From contig NC_045132.1 of the NCBI RefSeq assembly GCF_007655135.1, positions 9,796,001 through 9,860,000 of the forward strand: 64,000 nucleotides of DNA, in the 5' to 3' direction. The translations under genes were made by a program, and so were the position numbers. Of the stretch, positions 11,694 to 23,550 are shown one piece after another. The notes below the pieces were generated by a model. That model did no database searches. It had not been told where the DNA came from and saw nothing but the letters and a program-made list of their open reading frames with translations. How positions within the stretch are numbered: position 1 is the stretch's first letter; every line of letters begins with the position of its first letter. The DNA is from Punica granatum (Eukaryota; Streptophyta; Magnoliopsida; Myrtales; Lythraceae).

Positions 11694-12607
11694 AAATCAG
11701 ATTGGATTCGGAGCGTTTTGGTGGCAATGAAGATTGCGTGGTTGTACATAAATCACGTGAAGTTGAGTCGTCAGTCTATTTATTATGCGATTACCTAATA
11801 TTCACTTTCACGATTTAATACAGTTTTGTAAAGACCAAGCCGGCTTGCCACTCTTCATGAGAAGGGGCGTACGGATCCGAGTACTTTATTTTGTTTACGA
11901 TATCCGAACCCTACTATGTAAGAGACATATTTCGAATGTGTTTGAATTGAGAGTTGAGTTGAGTTGAGTTTTGATTTTAATTGATTTGTAATGATTGTAT
12001 TGTTGAATTATGAGAAAAAGTGTGAAAAAGTAATAAATAATTGAGAGAAAATAATGATTAAGTAATGATTGTATTGTTGAATTGTGAAAAAGTAATAATA
12101 GTTACAAGAATTTAATATTAAAAATTAAATTAAATTATTAAAAATATTTAAAATCAGGTTGGATTCGGAGCGTTTTGGTGGCAATGAAGATTGCGTGGTT
12201 GTACATAAATCACGTGAAGTTGAGTCGTCAATCTATTTATTACGCGATTACCTAATACTCATTTTCACAATTTAATACAGTTTTGTAAAGACCAAGCCGG
12301 CTTGCCACTCTTCATGAGAAGGGGCGTACGGATCCGAGAACTTTATTTTGTTTACGATATTCGAACCCTACTATGTAAGAGACATTTCGAGTGCGTTTGA
12401 ATTGAGAGTTGAGTTGAGTTTTGGTATTAATTGATTTGTAATGATTGTATTGTTGAATTATGAGAAAAAATGTGAAAAAGTAATAAATAATTTAGAGAAA
12501 ATAATGATTAAGTAATGATTGTGTTGTTGAATTGTGAAAAAGTAATGAATAGTTACGAGAATTTAATATTAAAAATTGAATTAAATTATTAAAAATATTT
12601 AAAAAAT
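11694..12607. repeat. Tandem duplication, two units of about 457 bp
   Basis: The segment beginning ATTGGATTCGGAGCG (about 11701) recurs at about 12158 with few differences, giving a direct duplication with an offset of 457 bp. Each unit carries a common single-copy-like part, including the word GACCAAGCCGGCTTGCC, followed by a MITE. The duplication junction lies inside the MITE, so the first MITE copy is cut short and the second is complete. Confidence 0.85.
11931..12150 (+). mobile_element. MITE, truncated copy
   Basis: This copy starts GTGTTTGAATTGAGAGTTGAG and carries the family's internal motif TGATTGTATTGTTGAATT twice. Its 3' part is missing because the 457-bp tandem duplication breaks inside it. 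Related copies are at 12388-12695 and 16286-16620 and, inverted, at 63545-63862. Confidence 0.65.
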
Positions 12608-12695
12608 AAAAAAAGTAATGATTATGATGTTGAATTGAAGATCAGTGGAATTGAGTTGAGTTGAGTTGAACATTATTTATAAAACAAACACACCC
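12388..12695 (+). mobile_element. MITE, complete copy
   Basis: Imperfect terminal inverted repeats are visible: GTGCGTTTGAATT at the left and AAACAAACACACCC at the right, the reverse complement of GGGTGTGTTTGTTT. It has no coding capacity. Flanks TTCGA and TTCAA could be a decayed target duplication. The family has the feel of hAT- or Harbinger-derived MITEs, but the superfamily is not certain. Confidence 0.65.
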
Positions 12696-12704
12696 TTCAA
12701 GATT

Positions 12705-13165
12705 TGGAGCTAGACCCTATCTTGTTAAGTCTTGAAATCGAAATTTACCGAAAACCTAAATTATACCACATGTTCCGGGTATTATGTTAAAACCTGTAAG
12801 TTTTTTCTTACTAAATAAAACTAAAAATGTCTAATCCATAATCAGTAATCAAGCAAAATAGAAAATCGACAAGGATTTAAATTTTGTTTAAAATTATGGA
12901 CTAGATTTTTTAAATATAAAAATATCTTAATATATTATATATATATATATAATGGGAAAAATTATTATCCAAGTCCTAGTATCGGTTCTGGTTCCGGTTC
13001 TGATTCTGGATACCCTAAATGTAAGAACCGAAACCGAAATCGATTTTCATCGGTTCATTATTTTAACATCCGGACCCTACCCTAGTTTCAATACGAGCTA
13101 TCTAGACCCTACCCTAACGGGTAAATTCCGACCGGTTCCGGGTATACTGAATATCCGTAATACCA
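12705..13165 (+). mobile_element. Decayed hAT-like non-autonomous element
   Basis: Blocks such as ACCACATGTTCCGGGTA, AACCTGTAAG, ATCAGTAATCAAG and GACCGGTTCCGGGTATAC match, in the same order, the better preserved element at 44224-44807. The left terminal repeat is not clear in this copy. An (AT)n tract at about 12935-12951 interrupts the middle. Confidence 0.6.
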
Positions 13166-14307
13166 ATAATTTGAAATTGTTTTTGGTGTCTCACCAAATT
13201 CTTTTAGAGTTAATTTCAAAAGATAACGTAATTTAATCTCTTTCTTAAATATAATGAAAAATAAAATAAAATAAAATACAATAATTAGTAATTAAGGTGC
13301 GTATTCATATTACACTGTTATTTATATCCAGTTTTAACTATTGTTAATCTTTTCAATTAACTTTGTTATTAGAAAAATAATTCTTTTAGTTTCACAAAAT
13401 AAAAAATAATTTTAGAAATCCAAAATTGAGAAAATTTAAAAAGAAAAATAAATAAAAATAAAGGATGACCTTTCATCTCATTAAAAGGAAAATTTTAATT
13501 CAATCTCAAGAGTTCTTTTTTGAGATTGAATTAAAATTTCAATTCTTCTTTCTCTCTCTGTTTAAAAAAAAATTGAATAGCCAAATTCATATTTCTAATT
13601 GACATATTTACCGATAAACACTACCAAAAATTCCTTTATATTACAAACAACAAAATGTACGTATAAACACTTCAAAAAAATATACTTACAAATAGTCTTT
13701 ATTTAATAAAATAAAAATATAATTGAAAAGATAATCAATGTTTAGAACAATAGAACCTTATTAATCATGAAATTTGAAGGAGATCACTTGCTTCAACATG
13801 AGAGGATTGCTTCAATTTAAGGGAGTGTAATATAATTTAACAGAAAATATGAGAAAAGAGAATAGTTACGACTTACGAGAATAATTAGTTTAAAAGCAAA
13901 ATAATTTATTTTATAGGAGTAAAATTTGAACGTTAAAACATCTATTGGAAGTAGGTAGTTGGAGATAATTAAGGAGATTAATGTTTTGGGGGAGGAGATT
14001 AAATTACGAAGGTCGTTGGAGATATTAAAGAAGAGAAAAAAAAGGAAGAAAGAATAAAAGAAATTAAGTAAATAATTGGATATGGAAGTTATGATTTATC
14101 ATTTAGTAAGTGGGAGAGAAAATTTAGGAGCATTCGAGGAGTAATTAGATAATGTTGACTAATTTAATAAATGAGGCCTTGATTTTTTTAAAAAAAATTG
14201 AGGCTTTGATTGTTAATTAATATTTGGATTCTTTTTATATTTATTAAATATAATAACTAATAATATTATCACAAACCAAAAAAATGGGGACCTACCAACG
14301 TAGATTG
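13166..14307. other. AT-rich non-coding DNA
   Basis: I see no coding signal. Poly-A/T runs and short inverted words are frequent. An imperfect inverted pair around 13491-13540 (TTGAATTAAAATTT and its complement) could form a small hairpin. Confidence 0.5.
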
Positions 14308-14480
14308 GTTCAAACGGTTCGGTATTTGTTCCACTTAAACAAGGTATGGGATTCAAGTCATTGTAAATGCAGAAAATTCACGCTGTAAGAGATTTACTCC
14401 TTAGTGAGCCGACTTAGCTCGACTGGATTAGTCGGGCTCTAATTGGACTTCCGAATATCAGAATTTATACCAAAAAAATT
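14308..14480 (+). mobile_element. SINE-like repeat, copy 1
   Basis: This sequence aligns with 62180-62351: both share GATTGGTTCAA/GGTTGGTTCAA starts and a GTCGG box. Both also share the ending AATTGGACTT, then GAATATCAGAATT and an A-rich tail. A B-box-like element (GGGATTCAAGTC) is weak here but clearer in the second copy. I infer a tRNA-derived SINE; it could also be another short dispersed repeat. Confidence 0.45.
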
Positions 14481-14754
14481 AGGGACGTAATTTTTTTTTT
14501 CTGAGGCCTGGGCCATTGCCTTCCTTGCCAAATGGAAGTGCCGGCCCTGGTAAATACCAAACTCATCACCTTAAAGTCGTACAGATATTCCCAGCTAGCA
14601 CATCTTTTTTTTGTACAAAATTTTTGGGTGCTCTAGCAACAATTAATGAAGAAGTCCACAACTAAGAAAATCAATTGAGCAGATGTCATCCTTCTAGTAG
14701 AAATAGAGAGAATAATTAGTGAGTGGTGACTTTGGAATTCTAAGAGCAACAAAT

Positions 14755-14905
14755 TTTTGTTCTACGAGTGAGATGGTAACATAGTATTGTGCCATTTTAT
14801 TGCATATTTATCAGTGGTGATTCAAATACTCACTGGTTCAGATCCTAATAACATTGTTCTATGAGTAACTTTCTCACTCGTGGCCCCTCCTTTTGTGTAT
14901 ATAGA
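14755..14905 (+). mobile_element. Possible tRNA-derived SINE
   Basis: The word GTGAGATGGTAACATAG resembles a pol III A-box region and GTGGTGATTCAAATACT a decayed B box, at tRNA-like spacing, followed by pyrimidine-rich sequence. No second copy was aligned in this window, so the call is tentative. Confidence 0.3.
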
Positions 14906-16285
14906 TAGACACTCGTTTTATATGTTGCCCATAGATTTTTATGATTGATTGGTTATTATGTATAGTCGTATGCTCAATTATTAATATTAATTATAATATA
15001 AGAAAGTTGCTGAATAGTTGTTTCAAATAAATTATAAGAAAAATAAGACCAATCATATGTGGATATGCAATGGCGGCCACCGACTGCTCACTGCTCAACC
15101 TGGTGGCTGGAGATTTCGTTAAAGTGGGCTACCACCATCGACTCATCTTATGTCCGACGACCCCACGTCCGTCTCCAGCAACTTCTTCCCATTTCGCAGA
15201 TGTTTCTCTCTAAGACCTCTTTCACAAATTCTGTCTCCTTGTTCCTCTTTAACCATCTCGATAATTCCGAGCAAAATCACAGCCTGCTTGAACCCTATGT
15301 CAGAAGCTATATCGAGTCGACTGGTGGTGTCTAGTCAAGGCGATGTTTGCTGGTGAAACTCCGACTCAACACGGTGGCCATTGGGTTGGCCCAGGGGTTG
15401 GGTGTCTTGGGTGATTTGGCCATTCCTCTTCGCATTGTACTTTTATTTTTATTTTCCTGATTAAAGGTTTTTCTTACAAATTTTCACAACAAAATAATTA
15501 GTCTTAATTTTTTTATGTGCACTATCTAATATTAAGAACTCTAATGGGTCTCGATTAAATTAAATTCACTCTAACTGGCCTATGATATCGTAAATTTCTC
15601 TTAATTGTGAATTTTTTTATTTATAAAATTCAAATCCGAATTTTAATTTTTTAAAAAAGCATCGAACCATTGGAAAATATCCACAGTTAGTGTTAGTAGG
15701 TAGCTTTTCTATTTATTCAATTTAGGGACAATATGATTGACTATGGTGCCTAGTCAGTAGGGGAAGAAAATAAGGAGTGCAGTTGGCAAGCACCCTTGAG
15801 GCCCTATTGGTATCCAAAAGTTTCTCGGTTTAACTTTTTGTTAATGCGATTTCCAGTACTTGTTTAGCTTTCCAATTCTCTTTAATAGGTTCTGGAATGT
15901 CTCTTATAAAAAATAAAAATAAAAAGAAATTGTCGGTGTCATTGATTCCAATAATGGGGAGCGTCAATGAACTTTAATCAAAAGCAATCCAAACGTAATG
16001 CGTGATAAAATCCACAAATATAAAGGACAACCCATATTAATGTGAGACTGAGATTTTTTTTCAGCCTATCGATGTTTTAACTCGAGCATTGATTCACCTT
16101 GATCACAAATTGCTTCTAGTGAATTCAAAACATTTGCATCTATTAATTACATTACGTTTCATTTTTAACTATAATATATTTTGGTGAGTAATTCTAAATA
16201 AAATGAATCGAAAACTTAGAAGTATTAAAAATTGAAAAAAAATCCTTTTTCTTGAAATGATTTTAGCTTTTCTTTCGAATTTCAA
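14906..16285. other. Intergenic DNA with an unassigned open stretch
   Basis: A moderately GC-rich island at about 15055-15420 has open frames in two phases (15059-15334 and 15150-15356). Neither shows a domain I recognise, so I do not call a gene. It may be a gene fragment. The rest is AT-rich. Confidence 0.45.
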
Positions 16286-16620
16286 GGTGTGTTTGGTTTT
16301 AGAATTAAGTAGAGTTGAGTTTTGATTTTAATTGGGTTGTAATGATTATATTGTTAAATTATGAGAAAAATTGTGAAAAAATAATAAATAGTTGAAATAA
16401 AGTAATGAATAGTTGAAAAAAAATAATAATTGTATCGTTGAATTGTGAAAAAAGTAATTGATAGTTGAGAGAATTTAATATTAAAAATTGAATTGAATGG
16501 TTAAGAAATTGAAGAAAAAAGGAAAATGTAATAATTGTGTTGATTTTTGTTGTGTAGTGAGTAGAGTTAAAGTCAGAGTTAAAATTTAAAAAACGTGATT
16601 GTAAAACCAAACGGAGCGCC
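16286..16620 (+). mobile_element. MITE, full-length copy with terminal inverted repeats
   Basis: The left end GGTGTGTTTGGTTTTA and right end TAAAACCAAACGGAGCGCC are near inverted complements. The interior carries the same TTGAATTGTGAAAAA and GAATTTAATATTAAAAATTGAA blocks as the copies at 12 and 63.6 kb. No coding capacity. Target-site duplication is not clear. Confidence 0.7.
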
Positions 16621-19173
16621 AAAAACTAAATTTATCTTTTTTCTTAGCCATAAATTATGGCCACTCGTTTAGTTATCACTCCTTTGGCTTCGGGCGACAC
16701 TGCCCGGCTAGCTGACCACCTTATTCCAACCTAACTGAAAGGGTCTCCATAGAATATGTACTAATACGACCACACAACATTAAAAGCATCATCCAAGACT
16801 CGCCTTGAGTGGCGCCAGCTGGTGGAGCTAGTCCGAACTAGCTTTCGCTTTGGAACGAAGGGCTAAGTAGTGAAGACCAACATGGGGCATCAAATTAGTG
16901 ATGCTGTGGACCTCTGAAAGGAAACCGCGACGTCCAAATTGTCGTGGTGGTGCTACGAGCCGAGCATATATATAGAGAAGGGATAACAGGAAATAGAGGG
17001 AGGTGCAGTACAAATTTGGATAAGATTGTCCAGAGCTGCATCATAATCTGACAAGATTCTATTGTCATTGTAATGGGCTATCATGTCCAGTGTGTGGCGA
17101 TTGTCGTATACATTGTGTTGTTTCTAATTTGACATGAGATGCTTTTTCTTTTTCAACTTTTAATTTTATTTTTTAACTCAGAGTTGTTTAAAAACCTAGC
17201 ACGAGATTTTTCTTTTTTAAAACTATCGAGAGCTAACTTAACCATAATGACGAGATGCAATTTAGAATCTAGCGCGGTAGTAAAATTCTTGCTCATATAC
17301 CCATGGCAAAAGAAATCTTTGGACTTATTGTAGGGTGTTTGGATTCCATCGGCTATCAACCTAAACGTTGAGTTAACCATGAACCACTATTATAACCTGA
17401 AATTTATCAATGACTACCACAAAGATCATAATTATCACGACTTCAATATCTTTACTTGTCCTACCCTCGATGGCCAATGCATTTGGTTATTTGTTGTCCT
17501 TTTCGTTGAGACCTGGGATCTCACATATGGAAATTTTATCAATTTTTTGAATAATAGAAATTTTACCAATTACATGTATATAATATAGTTTTCCGGTAGA
17601 AGGTATATAGAATACTTATGTGGCCACTAATCTATTAACTTAAAATTTTCTGTTAAATATGAGCCAATCACTTACGTATAACACTTGCTGTTATTTTTCA
17701 AATACGAGGGGGCTCACAGTCTAATGCGAGAATAACGAAAGTTAAATAAAGGAATGTGAAAGTTTAATACGAAGGACCGAACACGAAATCTCATAGTTTC
17801 GAATCGGTGACTATAGTGCCATTATACCAAGTCCCATTTCTCAATGTAACACTTGTTCTAAGTCATATTGATTTACGAATATACAAATAATAAAAGTCAT
17901 TTAATAATCAAGATCTAGTAAAAAAAACATCTCCATTATTTATATACAATCTATTGAACCCCATCGTTCTTATAATTCTGATAAGAAATTTCAAATGCCA
18001 TGCATGCACCCACCTCATTCTTTCAAGTCAGTACTTCCTTGCCTCCTATGGCTGTACATGTTTAGCTGTACCCCAGCTTACCACATACATTAATTGATGA
18101 ATTATAGTCTTGGCCTCTTCTTATTATTCTATTCTATTCCCGAAAGGTGTGCGCCTTTTCAATTTATGGAAGAATTATATTACCGCTTTCTCTCAACATT
18201 TAAGGTCAACATATAATTTCCTATCTGGTAATAAATGAAAAATCAATATATAATTTTCATCAAGCTTAAGCAACTCAGATTCCTTGTTTCCCCGACCAAA
18301 TTAATTAGTCAAACAGTTGGGACCAATAATGTAATTAATAGACTTCCATTTGCTAAAGGTTGGATCTATTTGGATGAGTGGCTGTATGCACATATACTTT
18401 ATACTTCTATTTCCAGTAGGTTTTCTCTATTGGCGCTTAATTTAATTTTGAGAATGAAGTACAACTCGCTTAGTGGCTAATACTCTCCCTAAAAGTCCTT
18501 CTAGCCAAGTCTTACCCAAAAGAAGAAATCATATTTTCTAAGGCCAATGGGTTGACCAGATGGAGTCTTGGACTATTTTTTTTATGTCCTAAATAATGAG
18601 AGAGTATCCAAGAATCCGAGTTTAATTTGGCTAATTTTTATGGTCCATGTGAATATCTGGTATGCTTATTCATAAGTACATATGCAGTATTCTCGTGCAT
18701 GATTTTATTAGTGAGTCAGTTAAATCTTTCTCAAGACGGTCAAATCTTGGAGAACAACCAATTGAAATTAAAACATATGATACATAAAAATCGCATCAGA
18801 AAAGGTCATCTATTAGACAATAGATCGAACCCACATCCACTTCTATGGGCGCTACCCGGGCAGTGGATAATCCTTGCATATTTTGGCACTACAAGTTGTC
18901 TTGGAAAGGTCCTTGCGGAGTAAAAAGCATCTTAAGTTGTATTAGACTGCTAGACGTGGTTAGATCAATATTATCAACGGAGTGGGGTGTTATTTCACGT
19001 TAAGAATGGAATTGAATGCCATTCAAAGATACTTTAAGGAAGAAAGTGTATTATTTTCTTTTCTTTTTTGGATTGTAAACGAAATTAAATGAGATCAGAA
19101 AGGAATATGGGAAGGGAAACATAAATATACATGGAAAATCTTATTTGTGAGAACTGAACTCAATAATAATAGG
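16621..19173. other. Intergenic DNA, no supportable gene
   Basis: Short open stretches (17139-17333, 18235-18480, 18627-18923) lack recognisable domains and share background composition. A GC-richer patch at 16670-16960 shows no gene structure. A SINE-like element (17707-17850) lies inside. Confidence 0.5.
17707..17850 (-). mobile_element. tRNA-derived SINE-like element
   Basis: Read on the minus strand, a TGGTATAATGGCAC block (A-box-like) is followed about 15 nt later by a GATTCGAAACT block (B-box-like). A unique 3' body follows. This arrangement is typical of the pol III promoter of plant SINEs. It is not a tRNA gene: the cloverleaf stems do not close. Confidence 0.45.
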
Positions 19174-19440
19174 GAAAATAACCTCATATAGCATAATTTT
19201 TACCTTATTTTCACTTTTTAGCACGTTTTTAAAAGTTATCACGATCTAACATGAATCACCATTTTATTCCCGGATTCAGCACACCGTTAAACTCCGTCTA
19301 AAAACCGTTAAACACCGTTAGACGGAGTGTAACGGTGTGCTAGATCCGGGAATAAAATGGTGATTCGTGCTAGATCGTGATAACTTTTAAAAACGTGCTA
19401 GGAAGTGAAAATAACATAAAAACTTGCTACATGACCTATT
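19174..19440. mobile_element. Foldback MITE A
   Basis: Two arms of about 120 bp are inverted complements: for example AAAAGTTATCACGATCTAAC at the left pairs with TAGATCGTGATAACTTTT at the right. The loop is short, near the word ACACCGTTAGACGG. A transcript would form a long hairpin. No coding capacity. The same element recurs at 19653-19919 and 21186-21452. Confidence 0.8.
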
Positions 19441-19652
19441 TTCTAAGAAAAAATATTTACCCATCTTTTTGGTATTCTGATTTTGATTGTTTTTGTGAAC
19501 CGTACGATCTCAAAACAAGGTGAAACTTTTACCCCATGTTCCTGATGTTATTATAAAGTTCCACACAAATTTTTAGATTTTTTTGGATGGTAAATCTTCA
19601 GATAAAAAATATTTATCTCCTTTTTCGGTGTTGTGATTTAGATAACTTTTGA
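19174..19652. repeat. Unit 1 of a 479-bp tandem duplication (foldback A plus satellite)
   Basis: The sequence starting GAAAATAACCTCATATAGCA at 19174 is repeated almost exactly at 19653. Each unit consists of a foldback element of about 265 bp followed by about 1.3 copies of the 155-bp satellite. Near identity shows that the duplication is recent compared with the divergence between satellite units. Confidence 0.85.
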
Positions 19653-21180
19653 GAAAATAACCTCATATAGCATAATTTTTACCTTATTTTCACTTTTTAG
19701 CACGTTTTTAAAAGTTGTCACGATCTAGCATGAATCACCATTTTATTCCCGGATTCAGCACACCGTTAAACTCCGTCTAAAAACCGTTAAACACCGTTAG
19801 ACGGAGTGTAACGGTGTGCTAGATCCGGGAATAAAATGGCGATTCGTGCTAGATCGTGATAACTTTTAAAAACGTGCTAGGAAGTGAAAATAACATAAAA
19901 ACTTGCTACATGACCTATTTTCTAAAAAAAAATATTTACCCATCTTTTTGGTATTCTGATTTTGATAGTTTTTGTGAACCGTACGATCTCAAAACAAGGT
20001 GAAACTTTTACCCCATGTTCCTGATGTTATTATAAAGCTCCACACAAATTTTTAGATTTTTTTGGATGGTAAATCTTCAGATAAAAAATATTTATCTCCT
20101 TTTTCAATGTTGTGATTTAGATAACTTTTGAGAATCGTCTGATCTCAAAATGAGGTGAAACTTTTACCCCATATTCCTGATATTATTATAAAGCTCCACA
20201 CAAAATTTTAAAATTTTCTGGGCGGTGAATCTTCAGATAAAAAATAATCCTTCTTTTCGGTACTCTGATTTTGATAGTTTTTGTGAACCGTTTGATTTCA
20301 AAACGAGATGAAACTTTTTCTCCATGTTACTAACATTATTATAAAGCTCCTCACAGATTTTCATTTTTTTTGGACGGTGAATTTTCAGATAAAATATATT
20401 TACCTATCTTTTCGGTGTTATGATTTTGATAGTTTTTGTAAATCGTCCGATCTCAAAATGAGATTAAATTTTTACCCCATGTTTCTGATATTATTATAAA
20501 ACTCAACACAAATTTTCAGATTTTTCTGGGTGGTAAATCTTCAGATAAAAAATATTTATCTCCTTTTTCGGTGTTGTGATTTAGATAGCTTTTGTGAATC
20601 GTCCGATCTCAAAACGAGGTGAAACTTTTACTCCACGTTCCTGATATTATTATAAAGCTCCACACAAAATTTAAAATATTTATGGGTGGTGAATCTTCAG
20701 ATAAAAAATAATTACTCTTCTTTTTTGTGCTCTAATTTTGATAGTTTTTGTGAACCGTTTGATCTCAAAATGAGATGAAACTTTTTTCCCATGTTCCTAA
20801 CATTATTATAAACCTCCTCACAGATTTTCATATTTTTCTGTGCGGTGAATTTTCAGATAAAATATATTTATCTATCTTTTCGGTGTTATGATTTTGATAA
20901 TTTTTGTGAATCGCCCGATCTCAAAACAAGATGAAACTTTTACCCCATGTTCCTGATATTATTATAAAGCTCCACCTAGATTTTCAGATTTTTCTGGGTA
21001 GTGAATCTTCAGATAAAAAATATTTATCCTTTTTTTCGGTATTCTAATTTTGACAGTTTTTGTGAACTGTCCGATCTCAAAAATACCTGAAACTTTTAAG
21101 CAATGTTCCTGATATTATTATAAAGCTCCACACTAATTTTCATATTTTTCTGGGCGGTGAATCTTCAAATAAAAAAAGAA
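19455..21180. repeat. Satellite array, period about 155 bp, 9 units
   Basis: The anchor word ATTATTATAAAGCTCC recurs near 19550, 20029, 20186, 20340, 20493, 20650, 20805, 20960 and 21118. Spacing is 153-158 bp, except for the 479-bp step that contains foldback B. Each unit also has a GTGAACCGT(C/T)(C/T)GATCTCAAAA block and a GGTGAATCTTCAGATAAAAAA block. Units are perhaps 80-90% alike. The period is close to a nucleosome length. Confidence 0.85.
19653..19919. mobile_element. Foldback MITE B
   Basis: This is a nearly identical copy of foldback A, brought here by the 479-bp duplication. It interrupts a satellite unit at CTTTTGA^GAATCG: the satellite word left of the insertion in unit 1 continues at 20132 after unit 2. 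Confidence 0.8.
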
Positions 21181-21185
21181 AAAAG

Positions 21186-21452
21186 AGCCTCATATAGCAC
21201 AGTTCTTACCGTATTTTCACTTCATAACACGTTTTTAAAAGTTGTCACGATCTAGCACAAATCACCATTTTATTTCCGGATCTAGCACATCGTTAAACTC
21301 CGTCTAACGGTGTTTAAAGGTTTTTAGACGGAGTTTAACGATGTGCTAGATCCGGAAATAAAATGGTGATTCGTGCTAGATCGTGACAACTTTTAAAAAC
21401 GTGCTAAGAAGTGAAAATAAGGTAAAAACTGTGTTATATGGAGTTATTTTTC
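21186..21452. mobile_element. Foldback MITE C
   Basis: This is a third member of the same foldback family, with arms such as GTTGTCACGATCTAGCAC and its inverted complement. Its termini GAAAAAAGAGCCTCATATAGC and GGAGTTATTTTTCC pair imperfectly. It is more diverged than copies A and B, and bounds the satellite array on the right. Confidence 0.78.
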
Positions 21453-22164
21453 CATAATAATATCATCGCATTAAATTGGCATTGTCAAGAGAGGTGTATT
21501 TTACCTTATTATTTAAGGAAAAAAATTATTTCATTAGCCACTCAAGATGTTAGATGCTTGGGAGCAGACACTGTTGGCAATAGGGAACAGGAGTCCTCAC
21601 CCACCGGCGAAACCCTGTTGGACGTTCTGTCTATGTAGCGTAGTCGTAAGGCACAGTACGCAGAGAATCTAATCTTAAATTACACAAATGATGCTATCAA
21701 CGTGATACAAAGTACTTCTCCATTAAAAAAATAAATGAGAGAGACACGGCTCATAGTATATACGATTTTAAAAATATTTGTTTTATTAATGTGAGTTGAT
21801 TCAGATAGTTAGGTATCACTTTCTCTTGAGTCATGTTTCGATTCGAGTTCTATAAATACAGAATCTAAAATTTAAGACCTTTTAATTTACTAATCCCGCT
21901 TAAAGTAAAATATTGGAGCCCATGAACTTTTAAATATCAAGTCATGCACACAAAACAAAACGTTTATTTTCTATCTTATTGAAAGAAAAAGCTTTAGCTC
22001 AGTATAACTGACTATAGAACGGCGTGACACCCTTGCTAATCGGACAAATCTATCTGATCGCTTGCACGATCAGTATGTTTGTACAGTGAACTTGTAGAGT
22101 ATTATTCAATATGAAAAACAAAACATCTTTAATTGGAAGGGACAAAATCTCTATTTTCGGTAAT

Positions 22165-22320
22165 ATGTATATGATGACGACAATATTATTGCCCATGAGA
22201 GTTCCTTCCATAATCACCTTTCCGATTCTGCGAGGCTGTCACCGACTCAAACTCAGGGGACCAAGAAATTGCATCCTACTAATTATTGGTCAATAAAGGC
22301 AAGACGTACACATTGCACGT
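22165..22320 (+). repeat. Diverged direct repeat, copy 1
   Basis: Pairs with 23285-23460 as described for this interval; the two are diverged. The common ancestor is unidentified, possibly a gene-flank or transposon fragment. Confidence 0.55.
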
Positions 22321-23284
22321 GAGTTAAAAGAAATATCCAACTTAAAATATATATAGAAAAACTAAACAAACACACTCATTATGATACGTATAATTAATAT
22401 CATACCTACGCAAGCTGATCGTATTGAACATGATAGAAATGCGAGAGGAAGATCACTTTCAACGCTGAACTCAACATATATATATGTATATATATACACA
22501 CACACTTCTAAACTATTTCAGAAGTTCATTGGAAATTACGACTACTTGCGTAATGCCAAGAAAATCATGAAAGTAGAGAAAGTGAGAAGTAGAATCTAAC
22601 TAACAACGCATTAAGGACAAAACTTCTTCTCATACTCTTCTTTCATATTTCATTCCATGTAATTCCCTTCTTTTCTTCAGTCTTCCTTGATTAATATTGA
22701 AGAATTCCCTCTATTTATATAGAGCAAAAAAAGAACTATATATATATATATATTCCATGGAATAGCAGAGAGATAAATCTGGTAAAAAAAAAGATAATAA
22801 GAGACTAGAAATCAACAAAGTGTTGTTTGAGTGGGAAGCAACTCTAATCCCATGAGAAAAATGACACAAGTTTGAGTTCTAGAAAATAAATTTATTTGAA
22901 GGAATAATAACTATTAATGATCGATCTCTTAAAATTACGAGAGAGATGTCTCCCATAATTTTACCTATTATAAGGAGGGACTAGGTGAACAGTAATGGGC
23001 AAAGAACTATTGTAAGATCTAAAAAAAGGTTACTGCTCGAGAAAAAGGGCCTGATACAATGATATTCACTATGACATCTAATAATAAAAGGTTTTAGATC
23101 TAATTTTTATTAATAGAATTTCTCGTAATATTTTATTTTACCTTTCTTGTTTTATATTATGTATATAAATCTCTTTTCTAATTGAAAACGTCAAATATAT
23201 GTTTGGTTAAGATAAGGAGATCACCGGCAATGACAAGGGTGGGTGAAAGAGGGGAAGGGAATATTGCACTTGATAAAAGGACGA

Positions 23285-23460
23285 AAAGATAACAATAATC
23301 AATCACGTTATGATGATCACTCATGCCATGAAAGTTCCTTCCCATTGTGACCTTTTCGCATTCCGCCAGCCTGTCATCAGCTCCAAGTATCTACCTTGTC
23401 CTAATTTTATGTCCCACTAATTATTAGTCGGTAGAGCCAAGATAGCCTCATAGCATGTGT
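23285..23460 (+). repeat. Diverged direct repeat, copy 2
   Basis: Pairs with 22165-22320, about 1.1 kb away in the same orientation. The order of shared words is the same in both, which argues for a segmental duplication rather than chance. Confidence 0.55.
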
Positions 23461-23550
23461 TTTAAAAGCATATGAATGAATATACAATATATATTTATTA
23501 TCGGAATAAAATAATTTTTAGAGCCTCGTCACATGACCTGTTATTAGGCA

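Larger units (their letters stand above)
21453..23550. other. AT-rich intergenic DNA with a duplicated segment
   Basis: No gene is supported. A segment of about 150 bp at 22165-22320 is repeated at 23285-23460. Shared words are GAGAGTTCCTTCC/GAAAGTTCCTTCC, GGCTGTCA/GCCTGTCAT and CTAATTATT(G/A)GTC. (AT)n runs occur near 22477-22500 and 22739-22752. SINE-like B boxes near 21835 and 22872 are too weak to call. Confidence 0.5.

Noticed and set aside
15059..15356. A small gene in the GC-richer island
   Set aside because: Two overlapping phases are open, neither shows a domain, and no promoter or splice structure supports either.
19174..21180. A CRISPR-like repeat array
   Set aside because: Units are contiguous 155-bp satellites without unique spacers, in a plant nuclear context.
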